The notes under the pieces are model-generated. The model was given only the letters and a program-made list of their open reading frames with translations, did no database searches and was not told where the DNA came from. Position numbers and translations under genes: made by a program. From the NCBI GenBank assembly GCA_013822275.1, contig PNKC01000009.1:1-64000 (forward strand): a stretch of 64,000 bases of DNA. The letters run 5' to 3'. Origin of the DNA: Anaerolinea sp. GTDB taxonomy: Bacteria > Chloroflexota > Dehalococcoidia > Tepidiformales > Tepidiformaceae. This document shows, piece after piece, positions 1 to 9,145 of the stretch (the first letter of the stretch is position 1; every line of letters begins with the position of its first letter).

Positions 1-32
1 AGCGCCCCGGCGCGCAAAAAGGGAAACGGCAT

Positions 33-341
33 ATGGCACGTCAGCAGATCCGGATCAAGTTGAAGGCATACGACCACCGCCTGATCGATCAGTCGGCCCG
101 GCAAATCGTCGAGGCTGCTGAGCGCACGGGCGCGGCTGTGGCCGGCCCCGTGCCGCTTCCGACCACCATCGATAAGTTCTGTGTGTTGAAGGGCCCGCAC
201 ATCCATAAGGATGCGCGCGAACAGTTCGAAATCCGGACTCACAAGCGCCTGATCGACATTATGGAACCGACTTCCAAGACCGTGGACACGCTGATGCGGC
301 TGCAACTGCCCAGCGGCGTAGACATCGAGATCAAGCTGTAA
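33..341 (+). CDS. rpsJ: 30S ribosomal protein S10
   Basis: The 102-residue protein is the usual length for S10, a component of the 30S head that also works as NusE in transcription antitermination. The N-terminus ([19 protein letters not shown]) and the segment [18 protein letters not shown] are characteristic of the family. It is the first gene of the ribosomal superoperon. Bases 1-32 hold only leader sequence with a purine-rich stretch (aaaaagggaaa) ahead of the ATG. Anything further upstream, such as tuf, fusA or the operon promoter, lies outside the window. Confidence 0.97.
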   Translation: MARQQIRIKLKAYDHRLIDQSARQIVEAAERTGAAVAGPVPLPTTIDKFCVLKGPHIHKDAREQFEIRTHKRLIDIMEPTSKTVDTLMRLQLPSGVDIEIKL

Positions 342-346
342 CCGCT

Positions 347-982
347 ATGACGATTGAAGGATTGCTCGGCCGCAAACTCGGCGCGCTCCAGGTCTTCGAT
401 GAGAAGGGCCGCCTCCGCGGCTCCACCGCCATCGAAGTTGGGCCGTGCTTCGTGACGCAGCTGCGGACTCCCGAAAGGGACGGCTACACTGCTGTCCAGG
501 TCGGGTTCCAGGAAGACCGCAAGCTGAACAGCCCGGAAACGGGCCACCTTCGCCCGGCGGGGAACCTCAAGCTCCGCCACCTCGCGGAGTTCCGCATGGA
601 CGGCGCCGACGCCTACAATCTCGGTGACAAGCTCGGGGCGGAACTGTTTGATGCCGGCCAGAAGGTGGACGTAACCGCGACCTCCAAGGGGCGCGGTTTC
701 CAGGGTGGCGTCCGCCGCCACAATTTCGCCGGTGGCCCCAAGACGCACGGCCAGAGCGACCGCCATCGCGCGCCCGGCTCCATCGGCTCCGGCACCACGC
801 CCGGCCGCGTCTACAAGGGTACGCGCATGGCCGGCCATATGGGTGCCGTCCGCACCACGGTCCGCAACCTCGAAGTCGTGGCCCGGAACGACGAAAAGGG
901 CGTCATCTTTGTCGCCGGTTCCGTCCCCGGCCCCATCGGTGGCCTCGTCCGCATTCGCCACGCAAGGAAGGTATCGAAATGA
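347..982 (+). CDS. rplC: 50S ribosomal protein L3
   Basis: The protein has 211 residues, a normal length for L3, which helps nucleate 50S assembly and reaches towards the peptidyl-transferase centre. The extended-loop signature is visible around residues 106-160 ([19 protein letters not shown], then [23 protein letters not shown]). It follows rpsJ by 5 nt, and its stop overlaps the ATG of rplD (ATGA), so the two are translationally coupled. Confidence 0.97.
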   Translation: MTIEGLLGRKLGALQVFDEKGRLRGSTAIEVGPCFVTQLRTPERDGYTAVQVGFQEDRKLNSPETGHLRPAGNLKLRHLAEFRMDGADAYNLGDKLGAELFDAGQKVDVTATSKGRGFQGGVRRHNFAGGPKTHGQSDRHRAPGSIGSGTTPGRVYKGTRMAGHMGAVRTTVRNLEVVARNDEKGVIFVAGSVPGPIGGLVRIRHARKVSK

Positions 983-1644
983 AGTTGGCTGTCTTCGATA
1001 CCAACGGTAAGGAACTGCGCCAGATTGAGGCGGCGGACGAAGTGTTCGGCATCGAGCCGAACCGGTCCGTCCTTCACCAGGCGTACGTCAGCCAGATGGC
1101 GAACCGGCGCGCCGGTGGCGCGAGCACGAAGACTCGCGGCGACGTCCGCGGTTCGACACACAAGATTCGCCGCCAGAAGGGCCTCGGCGCCTCGCGCCAG
1201 GGCGGCATTCGGGCATCGCACCAGGTGGGAGGCGGCGTCGCCCATGGCCCGCACCCGCACAGCTTCGCGAAGGACTTGCCGCGCCAGATGAAGCGGTTGG
1301 CTTTGCGCTCCGCGCTGAGCAGCCATGCAGCCGGCGGCACCCTGCTGGTTGTGGACGGCCTCGCGCCTGAAGACGTGAAGACGAAGACCGTGCAGGCCGC
1401 GCTTGACGCCCTCGGCGTCGACCGGCGCGCGCTCGTCGTAAGCGGCGAATACGAAGCGGACTTGACCCGTGCCGCGCGGAACATCGACATTGCCAGGGCC
1501 CTGCCTGCGCAGAACCTGAACGTGGTGGACATCGTCAACGCTCACAAGCTTGTGATGTCGGAAGACGCGATCCGCAAGTGCGAAGCGCTTTGGGGCGGCG
1601 AGAACCTTAAGCCGGCCCGCGGCCGCCGCAGGGAGGCCGTGTAA
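979..1644 (+). CDS. rplD: 50S ribosomal protein L4
   Basis: The 221-residue L4 binds 23S rRNA and lines part of the exit tunnel. The tunnel-loop region is recognisable at about residues 45-95 ([20 protein letters not shown], then [12 protein letters not shown] and [18 protein letters not shown]). The C-terminal globular part ends [23 protein letters not shown]. The start overlaps the end of L3 by 4 nt, and the stop shares a base with the ATG of L23 (TAATG). In some bacteria L4 autoregulates the S10 operon; no evidence for that could be judged here because the leader is off-window. Confidence 0.96.
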   Translation: MKLAVFDTNGKELRQIEAADEVFGIEPNRSVLHQAYVSQMANRRAGGASTKTRGDVRGSTHKIRRQKGLGASRQGGIRASHQVGGGVAHGPHPHSFAKDLPRQMKRLALRSALSSHAAGGTLLVVDGLAPEDVKTKTVQAALDALGVDRRALVVSGEYEADLTRAARNIDIARALPAQNLNVVDIVNAHKLVMSEDAIRKCEALWGGENLKPARGRRREAV

Positions 1645-1940
1645 TGCCGAAGGAAATCCATCCCTATGGCGTGCTTCTGCGCCCCATCATCACGGAGAAG
1701 ACGACGGTCCTCACCGGCCTCGACAAATACGTCTTCGAAGTTGACCTGCGGGCCAACAAGAACCAGATCAAGGAAGCGGTGGAGATTGCCTTCAGCGTCC
1801 GTGTCGCGGAAGTGAACACGATGAAGATGAAGGGCAAACCCAAGCGCTTCGGCCGCAAGGTCACGAGCCGCCCGGACTGGAAGAAGGCCATTGTGACCCT
1901 CGTCCACGGCGACAAGATCGAACTGTTCGAGGGGATTTAG
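1644..1940 (+). CDS. rplW: 50S ribosomal protein L23
   Basis: The 98-residue protein matches L23, located at the tunnel exit where signal recognition particle and trigger factor dock. Family hallmarks are [11 protein letters not shown] near the N-terminus, [19 protein letters not shown] in the middle, and the basic loop [16 protein letters not shown]. It lies between L4 (1-base overlap) and L2 (3-nt gap), the standard order. Confidence 0.97.
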   Translation: MPKEIHPYGVLLRPIITEKTTVLTGLDKYVFEVDLRANKNQIKEAVEIAFSVRVAEVNTMKMKGKPKRFGRKVTSRPDWKKAIVTLVHGDKIELFEGI

Positions 1941-1943
1941 GCC

Positions 1944-2774
1944 ATGCCGATCAAGCAGTACAAGCCAACGTCCCCGGGCCGCCGCAACGCCAGCAGCCAG
2001 TCCTACACGGAGATCACCAAGAGCCGGCCAGAAAAGTCACTCACGGAATCGCTGAGCAAGAAAGGGTCCGGGCGCAACAACCAGGGCCGGATCACCGTCC
2101 GCCATCGCGGAGGCGGCAGCCGCCGCCTCTACCGCATTATCGATTGGAAGCGGGACAAGGCTGGCGTGCCGGCGAAGGTCGCCGCGATCGAGTACGACCC
2201 GAACCGCACGGCGCGCATCGCCCTCCTCCAATACGTGGACGGCGAAAAACGCTACATCCTGGCGCCCAACGGCCTCGCGGTAGGTGCGGTTATTGTGAGC
2301 GGGGCCGGGGCGGAAGTCCGCGTGGGCAACACACTGCCGTTGGCGAACATGCCCACCGGCACGCAGGTGCACAACATCGAAATGACCCCCGGCAAGGGCG
2401 GCCAGATGGTGCGCAGCGCCGGCGTTTCGGCGCAGCTCATGGCGAAGGAAGGCGACTACGCCCTCCTCCGCCTGCCCAGCGGCGAAATGCGCCGCGTGCG
2501 CATAGAGTGTGTCGCGACCGTCGGCCAGGTGGGCAACGTTGAGCATTCGCTCGTGAAGCTCGGCAAAGCCGGGCGCACCCGCCATCGTGGCCGCCGGCCT
2601 CAGGTCCGCGGTGCGGTCATGAACCCCCGCGACCACCCGCACGGCGGCGGCGAGGGGCGTGCCCCGGTCGGCATGCCCGGTCCGAAGACGCCCTGGGGCA
2701 AGCCGACCCTCGGCTACCGCACCCGCAACAACAAGCGCACCGACAAATTCATCGCGCGCCGGCGAACGAAGTAG
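1944..2774 (+). CDS. rplB: 50S ribosomal protein L2
   Basis: The protein has 276 residues, the standard L2 length. L2 contacts the peptidyl-transferase region and is needed for subunit association. The conserved N-terminus ([15 protein letters not shown]), the RNA-binding core ([19 protein letters not shown]) and the C-terminal signature [18 protein letters not shown], which contains the functionally critical histidine, are all intact. It sits inside the S10 block between L23 and S19. Confidence 0.98.
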   Translation: MPIKQYKPTSPGRRNASSQSYTEITKSRPEKSLTESLSKKGSGRNNQGRITVRHRGGGSRRLYRIIDWKRDKAGVPAKVAAIEYDPNRTARIALLQYVDGEKRYILAPNGLAVGAVIVSGAGAEVRVGNTLPLANMPTGTQVHNIEMTPGKGGQMVRSAGVSAQLMAKEGDYALLRLPSGEMRRVRIECVATVGQVGNVEHSLVKLGKAGRTRHRGRRPQVRGAVMNPRDHPHGGGEGRAPVGMPGPKTPWGKPTLGYRTRNNKRTDKFIARRRTK

Positions 2775-2783
2775 GAGTAGCCC

Positions 2784-3071
2784 ATGTCACGTTCAATTAA
2801 GAAGGGGCCCTACGTCCACCCTTCGCTCGAGAAGCAGGTGACGGCGATGCGCGCATCCAATCAGCGCTCCGTCATCAAGACGTGGTCGCGCGCCTCCACG
2901 ATCCTGCCGGACATGATCGGCCTGACGTTTGGCGTCCACGACGGGCGCCGTCACGTGCCGGTATTCGTCACGGAGAACATGGTGGGCCACAAGCTCGGGG
3001 AATTCGCCCTCACGCGGACGTTCCGCGGGCACGTTTCCAAGAGTGACCGCCAGAGTAAGGTGAGGCGCTAA
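2784..3071 (+). CDS. rpsS: 30S ribosomal protein S19
   Basis: The 95-residue S19 sits at the top of the 30S head and contacts S13. It shows the family start [18 protein letters not shown], the central [23 protein letters not shown] segment (read here in parts), and the end [15 protein letters not shown]. The GTG start of L22 lies one base beyond its stop. Confidence 0.97.
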   Translation: MSRSIKKGPYVHPSLEKQVTAMRASNQRSVIKTWSRASTILPDMIGLTFGVHDGRRHVPVFVTENMVGHKLGEFALTRTFRGHVSKSDRQSKVRR

Positions 3072-3072
3072 G

Positions 3073-3411
3073 GTGGAAGTTCGAGCTTCAGCCAGGAGCA
3101 TCGGCGCTTCGCCGCGCAAGGTCCGCCTGATCCTGGACCGCCTTGCGGGACTTTCGGTGGACCAGTCGCTCGCCCTGCTCCGCTACGTGCAGTCTCCGCA
3201 CGCCAAGGCCGTTTCGAAGGTTGTCCTTTCGGCGGCTTCGAACGCCGAGAACAACTTCGATTTGAACGTGGACGACCTCATCATCAAGCGCGCATTCGCG
3301 GATGAGGGCCCCACCCAGCGCCGCTTCCGGCCGCGATCCAGGGGACGGGTTAGCCCGATCCTGAAGCGGTCCAGCCATATCACCGTCATCCTCGATGAGC
3401 GTGAGGCTTAG
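3073..3411 (+). CDS. rplV: 50S ribosomal protein L22
   Basis: The 112-residue L22 has a beta-hairpin that forms part of the exit-tunnel constriction. The start is GTG at 3073. Characteristic segments are RSIGASPRKVRLILDRLAGL near the N-terminus and the hairpin region PTQRRFRPRSRGRVSPILKR, followed by SSHITVILDE. It is tightly packed after S19 and 3 nt before S3. Confidence 0.97.
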   Translation: MEVRASARSIGASPRKVRLILDRLAGLSVDQSLALLRYVQSPHAKAVSKVVLSAASNAENNFDLNVDDLIIKRAFADEGPTQRRFRPRSRGRVSPILKRSSHITVILDEREA

Positions 3412-3414
3412 CAC

Positions 3415-4209
3415 ATGGGACAGAAAGTACATCCGCACGGCTTCCGCCTCGGGATCATCTACGACTGGGAATCCAGCTGGTTCGCGGAGAAGGATTACAC
3501 CAAGCGCCTGCACGAAGACCTCGAACTGCGGCGCTTCATCCTCTCCGAACTGCCAGACGCGGCCATCAGCCACGTGGAGATCGACCGCAACGCGAACCTT
3601 GTGACGGTCGCGATCCACACCGCCAAGCCCGGTATCGTCATCGGCCGGGGCGGCACCAAGGTTGAAGAGCTGCGCAACACTCTGGAGCAATTCAGCGGTG
3701 GGCGCGTGCGCATCAACATCCAGGAGATTCGCGTCCCGGAATTGGACGCATACCTCGTCGCCCGCTCGGTTGCTGACCAGTTGGAGCGGCGCGTCGCGTT
3801 CCGGCGCGCCGTGAAGCAATCGGTCCAGCGGACCATGCAGCGCGGCGCCCAGGGGGTCCGCGTGGCCGTTGCTGGCCGTCTCGGTGGGGCAGAGATGTCT
3901 CGCCGCGAATCGGATACGCAGGGCCGGGTCCCGCGGCACACGCTCCGCGCGGATATTGACTATGGCCTGGCGGAAGCGCACACAACGTTCGGCCGTATCG
4001 GCGTGAAGGTCTGGATCTACAAGGGCGACATTCTTCCCGAGCGCGCCGCGGAGCGTCGCGTGGTGGAGGAGGAAGCACCAGAGCCAGCCCCCCGGCCGGT
4101 GGTGGAGGCCCCGGTTGAAGCCGCTGCTCTGGGCGGCCCGGCCCACACCGCGATCACCATGGAGCAGCAAGAAGCGGTCCAGCGCGAAACCCGCGAGGGG
4201 AGTGACTAA
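3415..4209 (+). CDS. rpsC: 30S ribosomal protein S3, with C-terminal extension
   Basis: S3 forms the mRNA entry channel of the 30S subunit. The KH domain is seen at about residues 60-80 ([19 protein letters not shown]), and the C-terminal domain ends near residue 205 ([17 protein letters not shown]). Total length is 264, whereas typical bacterial S3 is about 210-235. The extra 55 or so residues are Pro/Glu/Ala-rich ([20 protein letters not shown]) and end in the acidic stretch RETREGSD. Similar tails appear on several other proteins of this operon. Confidence 0.96.
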   Translation: MGQKVHPHGFRLGIIYDWESSWFAEKDYTKRLHEDLELRRFILSELPDAAISHVEIDRNANLVTVAIHTAKPGIVIGRGGTKVEELRNTLEQFSGGRVRINIQEIRVPELDAYLVARSVADQLERRVAFRRAVKQSVQRTMQRGAQGVRVAVAGRLGGAEMSRRESDTQGRVPRHTLRADIDYGLAEAHTTFGRIGVKVWIYKGDILPERAAERRVVEEEAPEPAPRPVVEAPVEAAALGGPAHTAITMEQQEAVQRETREGSD

Positions 4210-4628
4210 TGCTTCAGCCACGACGCGTTAAGCATCGCAAGCAGCATCGCGGCCGGCGCAGCGGCGAAGCCCTCACCGGCAACTTCGTCGCCTTCGGAGA
4301 ATTCGCGCTCCAGGCCCAGGGGGCCGCGTGGATCGATTCGCGCCACATCGAAAGCGCCCGCCGGGCGATTACCCACGAAATGAAGCGAGGCGGCAAGGTT
4401 TGGATCCGGATTTTCCCGGACAAGCCGGTGACGGCGAAGCCGGCCGAAACCCGCATGGGTTCGGGCAAGGGCGCGCCGGACAAGTGGGTCGCTGTTGTGA
4501 AGCCGAACCGGATCATGTTCGAAGTGGCCGGCGTCCCGGAGGCCGTTGCTCGCGAGGCGCTCCGCCTGGCCGCCCACAAACTCCCCGTGCCCACGAAAAT
4601 CGTGGTCCGCGAAGAAACGGTGGTGTAG
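4209..4628 (+). CDS. rplP: 50S ribosomal protein L16
   Basis: The 139-residue L16 matches its family in length. It has the opening [16 protein letters not shown], the conserved [20 protein letters not shown] segment and the [20 protein letters not shown] core. It organises the A-site side of the peptidyl-transferase centre. Its ATG shares the last base of the S3 stop. Confidence 0.97.
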   Translation: MLQPRRVKHRKQHRGRRSGEALTGNFVAFGEFALQAQGAAWIDSRHIESARRAITHEMKRGGKVWIRIFPDKPVTAKPAETRMGSGKGAPDKWVAVVKPNRIMFEVAGVPEAVAREALRLAAHKLPVPTKIVVREETVV

Positions 4629-4632
4629 GCCA

Positions 4633-4848
4633 ATGGTGAAGCAGACCGGCGAAGAAGTCCGCCGTTGGGATGACCAGCGGCTGAACCACGAAATCAACGA
4701 AGCCTACCGCGCGCTGTTCACCCTCCGTTTTCAGCACGCCAGCCGCCAGTTGGAAAACTACCGCGAACTGCGCAACGCCAGGCGAAAGATCGCCCGCTTG
4801 CGCACCATCAAGCGCGAGCGCGAGCTCGCCACCCTGGGTGAGGAGTAG
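4633..4848 (+). CDS. rpmC: 50S ribosomal protein L29
   Basis: The protein has 71 residues starting [20 protein letters not shown]. An upstream in-frame ATG at 4546 lies inside rplP and was rejected. The ATG at 4633 follows the L16 stop by 4 nt and gives the usual L29 length. The family motif region is [17 protein letters not shown], followed by the basic helix [16 protein letters not shown]29 lies beside L23 at the tunnel exit. Confidence 0.95.
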   Translation: MVKQTGEEVRRWDDQRLNHEINEAYRALFTLRFQHASRQLENYRELRNARRKIARLRTIKRERELATLGEE

Positions 4849-4850
4849 CC

Positions 4851-5180
4851 ATGGGAAGCCAACGTATCATCCAGGGCACTGTTGTCAGTAACAAGATGGA
4901 CAAGACCGTCGTCGTCAGCGTGGGACGCAAGAAGAAGCACCCCCTCTACCACAAGGTCATGTCCGTCACCGAACGCTACAAGGCGCACGACGAGGACAAC
5001 GGCTGCAAGCTCGGGGATGTGGTCCGCATCCAGGAATGCCGCCCTCTTTCCCGGGACAAGCGCTGGCGTGTGGTTGAAGTGCTTACCCGTGGTGACGTTG
5101 CGGAGGTTGCGCCTGACTCGATCGGCCGTGACATCGAAGCGACTGCCCAGGTGGCGTCGAAGGCGGAGGCGCAGCTGTGA
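4851..5180 (+). CDS. rpsQ: 30S ribosomal protein S17, with short C-terminal extension
   Basis: S17 is an early-assembly protein of the 30S body with an OB fold. The core is seen as [42 protein letters not shown] and [16 protein letters not shown]. The protein has 109 residues, against the usual 80-90. The extra 20 or so ([20 protein letters not shown]) form an Ala-rich tail. Its TGA overlaps the GTG start of L14 (GTGA). Confidence 0.95.
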   Translation: MGSQRIIQGTVVSNKMDKTVVVSVGRKKKHPLYHKVMSVTERYKAHDEDNGCKLGDVVRIQECRPLSRDKRWRVVEVLTRGDVAEVAPDSIGRDIEATAQVASKAEAQL

Positions 5181-5548
5181 TTCAACAGGAAACACGGCTC
5201 AAAGTGGCCGACAACTCGGGAGCACGTTCGCTCCTTTGCATTCGCGTGCTCGGCGGCAGCCGCCGCCGTTACGCGCGCCCTGGCGACATCATCGTGGCCA
5301 GCGTCAAGGTTGCCCAGCCGAACTCCCAGGTGAAGAAGGGCGACGTGGTCAAGGCCGTCGTTGTCCGCGTCACCAAGGAGTACGGCCGGCCGGATGGTTC
5401 GTACATCCGCTTCGACGAGAACGCGGCGGTCCTCCTGGCCACGGATGGCGAGAATCCGCGGGGCACGCGCATCTTTGGGCCGGTGGCTCGCGAACTGCGC
5501 GACCGGAACTTCATGAAGATCATCTCGCTCGCGCCGGAGGTGCTGTAA
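5177..5548 (+). CDS. rplN: 50S ribosomal protein L14
   Basis: The 123-residue L14 makes an intersubunit bridge and binds the silencing factor RsfS. It starts with GTG overlapping the S17 stop. Signature segments are [40 protein letters not shown] and the C-terminal [20 protein letters not shown]. It is the first gene of the spc part of the cluster, fused here to the S10 block without a gap. Confidence 0.97.
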   Translation: MIQQETRLKVADNSGARSLLCIRVLGGSRRRYARPGDIIVASVKVAQPNSQVKKGDVVKAVVVRVTKEYGRPDGSYIRFDENAAVLLATDGENPRGTRIFGPVARELRDRNFMKIISLAPEVL

Positions 5549-5865
5549 TGCCGGCAAAGATCAAGCGCGGCGACAAGGTCGTCGTGATCTCCGGGAAAGA
5601 CAAGGGCAAGCGAGGGACTGTCCGGGCCGTGATCAACAAGCACGGCCGGGTGCTGGTGGAGGGTGTGAACCTGATTAAGCGCCATCAGCGCGCCCGCGCC
5701 CAGGGGCAGATCTCTCAAATCCTGGAGCGGGAAGCGCCCCTTCACATGAGCAACGTCATGCTGATCGATCCGAACACGGACCAGCCCACTCGCGTAGCGT
5801 TCCGCAAGCGCGAAGACGGCTCCATGGTCCGCGTTGGAAAGCGCAGCGGAGAGGACATCGAATAA
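5548..5865 (+). CDS. rplX: 50S ribosomal protein L24
   Basis: The 105-residue L24 is an assembly initiator with a KOW motif: [20 protein letters not shown] at the N-terminus, then [20 protein letters not shown]. The start ATG at 5548 shares a base with the L14 stop, and the stop shares a base with the L5 ATG (TAATG at both ends). The longer reading frame upstream (from 4882) is antisense or out-of-frame noise over rpsQ and rplN. Confidence 0.96.
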   Translation: MPAKIKRGDKVVVISGKDKGKRGTVRAVINKHGRVLVEGVNLIKRHQRARAQGQISQILEREAPLHMSNVMLIDPNTDQPTRVAFRKREDGSMVRVGKRSGEDIE

Positions 5866-6410
5866 TGCACCCGCGAATGCAGGAGAAGTACCAGGCCGAA
5901 GTCGTGTCCGCCCTCCAGGAGCAGTACCAGTACGCGAACATCATGCAGGTGCCAAAGATCACAAAGATGGTCGTGAACATCGGCCTGGGCGAAGCCCTCA
6001 CCGATGCCAACGCCCTCGACAAGGCGGCGGACGAAGTCGCGGCGATCACCGGCCAGAAGCCGGTGATCACGCGAGCCAAGAAGTCGATCGCGAACTTCCG
6101 CCTGCGCGAAGGGAACCCGATCGGCGTTGCGGCGACGCTTCGTGGTCCGCGCATGTGGGAGTTTCTGGACCGCCTCATCAGCGCGGCTCTGCCCCGCATC
6201 CGCGACTTCCAGGGGTTGAACCCCAACGCCTTTGACGGCCGCGGGAACTACAGCCTGGGCATCCGGGAGCAACTCATCTTCCCGGAGATTGAGTACGACA
6301 AGGTGGACAAGGTCCACGGCATGCAGGTGACCATCGTCACCTCCGCCAAGAACGACGAAGAAGGCCGGAGGCTGCTCGAACTGATGGGCATGCCTTTCCG
6401 GAAGAACTAG
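5865..6410 (+). CDS. rplE: 50S ribosomal protein L5
   Basis: The 181-residue L5 binds 5S rRNA and bridges to S13. Family segments include [39 protein letters not shown] and the C-terminal [20 protein letters not shown]. The length is typical. It is translationally coupled to L24, and an AGGAG lies between its end and S14. Confidence 0.97.
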   Translation: MHPRMQEKYQAEVVSALQEQYQYANIMQVPKITKMVVNIGLGEALTDANALDKAADEVAAITGQKPVITRAKKSIANFRLREGNPIGVAATLRGPRMWEFLDRLISAALPRIRDFQGLNPNAFDGRGNYSLGIREQLIFPEIEYDKVDKVHGMQVTIVTSAKNDEEGRRLLELMGMPFRKN

Positions 6411-6421
6411 GAGCAGACGCA

Positions 6422-6607
6422 GTGGCAAAAAAGGCGCTGATCGAAAAGTCGAAGCGGGAGCCGAAGTACCCCGCGCGGCAGCACAACCGCTGCCGCATCT
6501 GCGGGCGTCCGAAGGGGTATATCCGCCGCTTCGCGATGTGCCGCATCTGCTTCCGCGAACATGCGCATCGGGGGCTTCTGCCCGGCGTCACGAAATCCAG
6601 CTGGTAA
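6422..6607 (+). CDS. rpsZ: 30S ribosomal protein S14, zinc-binding type Z
   Basis: The 61-residue protein is the short zinc form of S14. It carries two CxxC knuckles ([20 protein letters not shown]) that bind one zinc ion in the 30S head. Translation probably starts at GTG 6422, about 8 nt after AGGAG. The zinc-free paralog (about 100 residues) is not in this window. If the genome encodes only this form, zinc limitation would directly affect ribosome assembly. Confidence 0.97.
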   Translation: MAKKALIEKSKREPKYPARQHNRCRICGRPKGYIRRFAMCRICFREHAHRGLLPGVTKSSW

Positions 6608-6639
6608 GTGCGAGAGCAAACGCCAGAGGGGAATGAAGA

Positions 6640-7044
6640 ATGAATGTAAGTGATCCCATCGCCGACATGCTGACGCGAATCCGCAACGCGGTCTCTTCGC
6701 GCCACGATTCGGTCCTGATCCCGGCCTCGAAGACGAAAGTCGCCATCGCCCAGGTGCTTAAGGAAGAAGGCTTCATTAAGGACTTCAGCGTGGTGGCGGA
6801 AGAGGGCCGGCCTCAGCCGAACCTGAAAGTGGACCTGAGCTACGGCGGCCGCAGGCAGGCCGTGCTCACGGGCATCCAGCGCGTCAGCAAGCCCGGGCTC
6901 CGGGTCTACGTGCAGCGCCGGGAGATCCCGCGCGTCTACGGCGGTCTCGGGATCGCCATCCTTTCGACGCCCAAGGGCATCATGTCGGGGCAGGAGGCCC
7001 GTCGCCAGGAAGTTGGCGGCGAGGTCCTCTGCTACGTCTGGTAA
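6640..7044 (+). CDS. rpsH: 30S ribosomal protein S8
   Basis: The 134-residue S8 is a primary 16S rRNA binder. It shows [20 protein letters not shown] at the N-terminus and the C-terminal signature [20 protein letters not shown]. The start ATG is preceded by AGAGGGG. A 32-nt gap to S14 holds only this ribosome-binding site. S8 represses the spc operon translationally in E. coli; whether that happens here was not assessed. Confidence 0.97.
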   Translation: MNVSDPIADMLTRIRNAVSSRHDSVLIPASKTKVAIAQVLKEEGFIKDFSVVAEEGRPQPNLKVDLSYGGRRQAVLTGIQRVSKPGLRVYVQRREIPRVYGGLGIAILSTPKGIMSGQEARRQEVGGEVLCYVW

Positions 7045-7054
7045 GGGGTAGGTC

Positions 7055-7600
7055 ATGTCTCGCATCGGCCGTCAGCCTATTCCCGTCCCCGCGAACGTCA
7101 CCGTTACCATCGGCGACACCAACAACGTCGCCGTGAAGGGGCCCAAGGGTGAACTCACTCGCCAGTTCCCGCCCACGATCACGCTCACCCGTGAAGAGGA
7201 CAACCTCGTCGTCACCCGCCCCAACGACGAGGGCAAGCAACGCGCCCTTCACGGGCTTTCGCGCTCGCTCCTGAACAACATGGTGACCGGCGTCACCACG
7301 GGGTTCACCAAGACGTTGGAAGTGCAGGGCGTTGGCTACCGCGCCCAACTGCAGGGTTCGAGCCTTCAACTCGCGCTCGGCTTCTCGCATCCTGTGGTCG
7401 TCGCCCCGCCCGAAGGGATCAGCTTCAACGTCGAAGGGCCGCGCATCCACATTCAGGGCATCGACAAGGAACGGGTTGGCCAGGTGGCGGCAAACATCCG
7501 CAAACTGCGTCCGCCGGAGCCTTACAAGGGCAAGGGCATCCGCTATTCTGGCGAACGCGTTCGCCGCAAGGCTGGCAAAGCCGGAAAGGTGGGCAAGTAA
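7055..7600 (+). CDS. rplF: 50S ribosomal protein L6
   Basis: The 181-residue L6 lies near the sarcin-ricin loop and the GTPase site. It begins [19 protein letters not shown] and carries [20 protein letters not shown] and the C-terminal [16 protein letters not shown] typical of the family, then a basic [10 protein letters not shown] tail of normal size. The stop shares a base with the start of L18. Confidence 0.97.
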   Translation: MSRIGRQPIPVPANVTVTIGDTNNVAVKGPKGELTRQFPPTITLTREEDNLVVTRPNDEGKQRALHGLSRSLLNNMVTGVTTGFTKTLEVQGVGYRAQLQGSSLQLALGFSHPVVVAPPEGISFNVEGPRIHIQGIDKERVGQVAANIRKLRPPEPYKGKGIRYSGERVRRKAGKAGKVGK

Positions 7601-7965
7601 TGAGCAAAGCGACCAGCACCCTGGCCCGCAGCCGGCGCCACGCGCGCGTCCGCAAGAGCGTCTCGGGGACGCCTCAGCGGCCACGCCTGAACGTGTTCCG
7701 CAGCGCCACCCACATCTACGCCCAGGTTATCGACGACGTTGCCGGCCACACCCTTGCCGCCGCCAGCGATGCCGACAAGGAGCTCGCTGCCGCTCTCGCT
7801 GGCAAAACGAAGACCGAGCGCGCAAAGGAAGTCGGCAAGGCCGTCGCCGAACGCGCGAAGGCTGGCGGCGTCGAACTCGTGGTCTTTGACCGCGGCGGCT
7901 ACAAGTACCACGGCCGCGTCCAGGCGCTCGCCGACGGCGCGCGTGAAGCGGGATTGGGGTTCTAG
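7600..7965 (+). CDS. rplR: 50S ribosomal protein L18
   Basis: The 121-residue L18 carries 5S rRNA into the 50S subunit. Characteristic parts are [20 protein letters not shown] at the N-terminus, [20 protein letters not shown], and the end [20 protein letters not shown]. It lies between L6 (1-base overlap) and S5 (directly adjacent). Confidence 0.97.
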   Translation: MSKATSTLARSRRHARVRKSVSGTPQRPRLNVFRSATHIYAQVIDDVAGHTLAAASDADKELAAALAGKTKTERAKEVGKAVAERAKAGGVELVVFDRGGYKYHGRVQALADGAREAGLGF

Positions 7966-8478
7966 ATGGCAGAAAACAGATACGACCGTGACCGCGATCA
8001 GCAGGATGAGCTGACCGAAAAGGTCATCTACATCAACCGCGTCGCGAAGGTCGTCAAGGGTGGCCGCCGCTTCAGCTTCAGCGCGCTCATCGTCGTCGGC
8101 GACGGCCACGGCAACGTCGGCGTCGGCCTGGGCAAGGCGAATGAAGTGCCGGAGGCGATCCGCAAGGGCTCGACGATGGCCCGCCGCCAGATGATCACCG
8201 TCCCGATGAAGGGTGGCACCATCGCCCACCAGGTCCTCGCGGAGTTCAGCGCGGCGAGGATCATGATCAAACCGGCAAGCCACGGTACCGGCGTCATTGC
8301 GGGCGGGGCCGTGCGCGCGATCATGGAGGCCGCGGGCGTGACCGATGTCCTCGCCAAGTCGCTCGGCAGCCGCAACCCGATCAATGTTGCCCGCGCGACG
8401 CTCGAAGGTCTCAGTTCACTCCGGGACCCGCAGGGTGCGAAGGCCCGGCGGCTCGCGATTCAAAGGGGTGAGGCCTGA
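7966..8478 (+). CDS. rpsE: 30S ribosomal protein S5
   Basis: The 170-residue S5 contributes to the mRNA entry tunnel helicase activity and to decoding fidelity. The double-stranded RNA-binding domain shows [20 protein letters not shown] and [20 protein letters not shown]. The C-terminal domain shows [20 protein letters not shown] and [18 protein letters not shown]. Its stop shares a base with the L30 start. Confidence 0.97.
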   Translation: MAENRYDRDRDQQDELTEKVIYINRVAKVVKGGRRFSFSALIVVGDGHGNVGVGLGKANEVPEAIRKGSTMARRQMITVPMKGGTIAHQVLAEFSAARIMIKPASHGTGVIAGGAVRAIMEAAGVTDVLAKSLGSRNPINVARATLEGLSSLRDPQGAKARRLAIQRGEA

Positions 8479-8666
8479 TGGCCACCCTCCAGGTGACCTG
8501 GCGCAAGAGCGCGATCGGCTATCGCCAGGACCAGAAGGACACGATCAAGAAACTCGGTCTGCGGCGCCTCAACCAGACGGTGCAGATCGCCGATACGCCT
8601 GCCCACCGCGGGATGGTGGACAAAGTTTCACACCTGGTTGAGGTTGTGGAAGGGGACCCCAGATGA
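8478..8666 (+). CDS. rpmD: 50S ribosomal protein L30
   Basis: The 62-residue L30 has [20 protein letters not shown] followed by the diagnostic [20 protein letters not shown] and a C-terminal [11 protein letters not shown]. It is one of the smaller non-essential 50S proteins, found in the expected place between S5 and L15. Its TGA lies 4 nt into L15 (ATGA). Confidence 0.96.
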   Translation: MATLQVTWRKSAIGYRQDQKDTIKKLGLRRLNQTVQIADTPAHRGMVDKVSHLVEVVEGDPR

Positions 8667-9142
8667 GCATCGGCGCGGAAGAGTTAAAGCCGGATCGCGG
8701 CGCAACGCACGCCAAGAAGCGTGTTGGCCGCGGCAACGGCAGTGGCCATGGCACCTACTCCGGCAAGGGCCTGAAGGGGCAGAAGTCCCGCTCCGGTAAG
8801 AACAAGCCGTATGACGCCTTCGAAGGCGGCCAGTTCCCAACGTCGCGCAAGTACCACACACTGCGCGGGTTCAACAACAAGTGGCGGGTGCCCTTCCAGC
8901 CCATCAACCTTGCGGCGCTCGACCGTTTTGAGGATGGCGCAAGCGTGACCCCGGAAACGCTCATCGCCGCCGGTATGCTCCGGCACCTGCGCGAGCCGGT
9001 GAAGGTGTTGGGGAACGGCGACCTCACGAAGAAGCTGAACGTCTCCGCCCATCGCTTTAGCGAGACGGCGAAGGCGAAGATCGAGCAAGCCGGCGGCACG
9101 GTGACGCTCATCGGCCCAGCCGACGAGACGAAGGACGCCTGA
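8663..9142 (+). CDS. rplO: 50S ribosomal protein L15
   Basis: The 159-residue L15 is a late-assembly protein. The glycine/lysine-rich N-terminus is evident ([20 protein letters not shown], then [20 protein letters not shown]). The C-terminal half ends [20 protein letters not shown] and GGTVTLIGP. It overlaps L30 by 4 nt and is followed by secY after 3 nt. Confidence 0.96.
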   Translation: MSIGAEELKPDRGATHAKKRVGRGNGSGHGTYSGKGLKGQKSRSGKNKPYDAFEGGQFPTSRKYHTLRGFNNKWRVPFQPINLAALDRFEDGASVTPETLIAAGMLRHLREPVKVLGNGDLTKKLNVSAHRFSETAKAKIEQAGGTVTLIGPADETKDA

Positions 9143-9145
9143 CCG

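Noticed and set aside
3088-4221. Minus-strand 377-codon frame
   Set aside because: It lies opposite L22 and S3 and has no recognisable domain.
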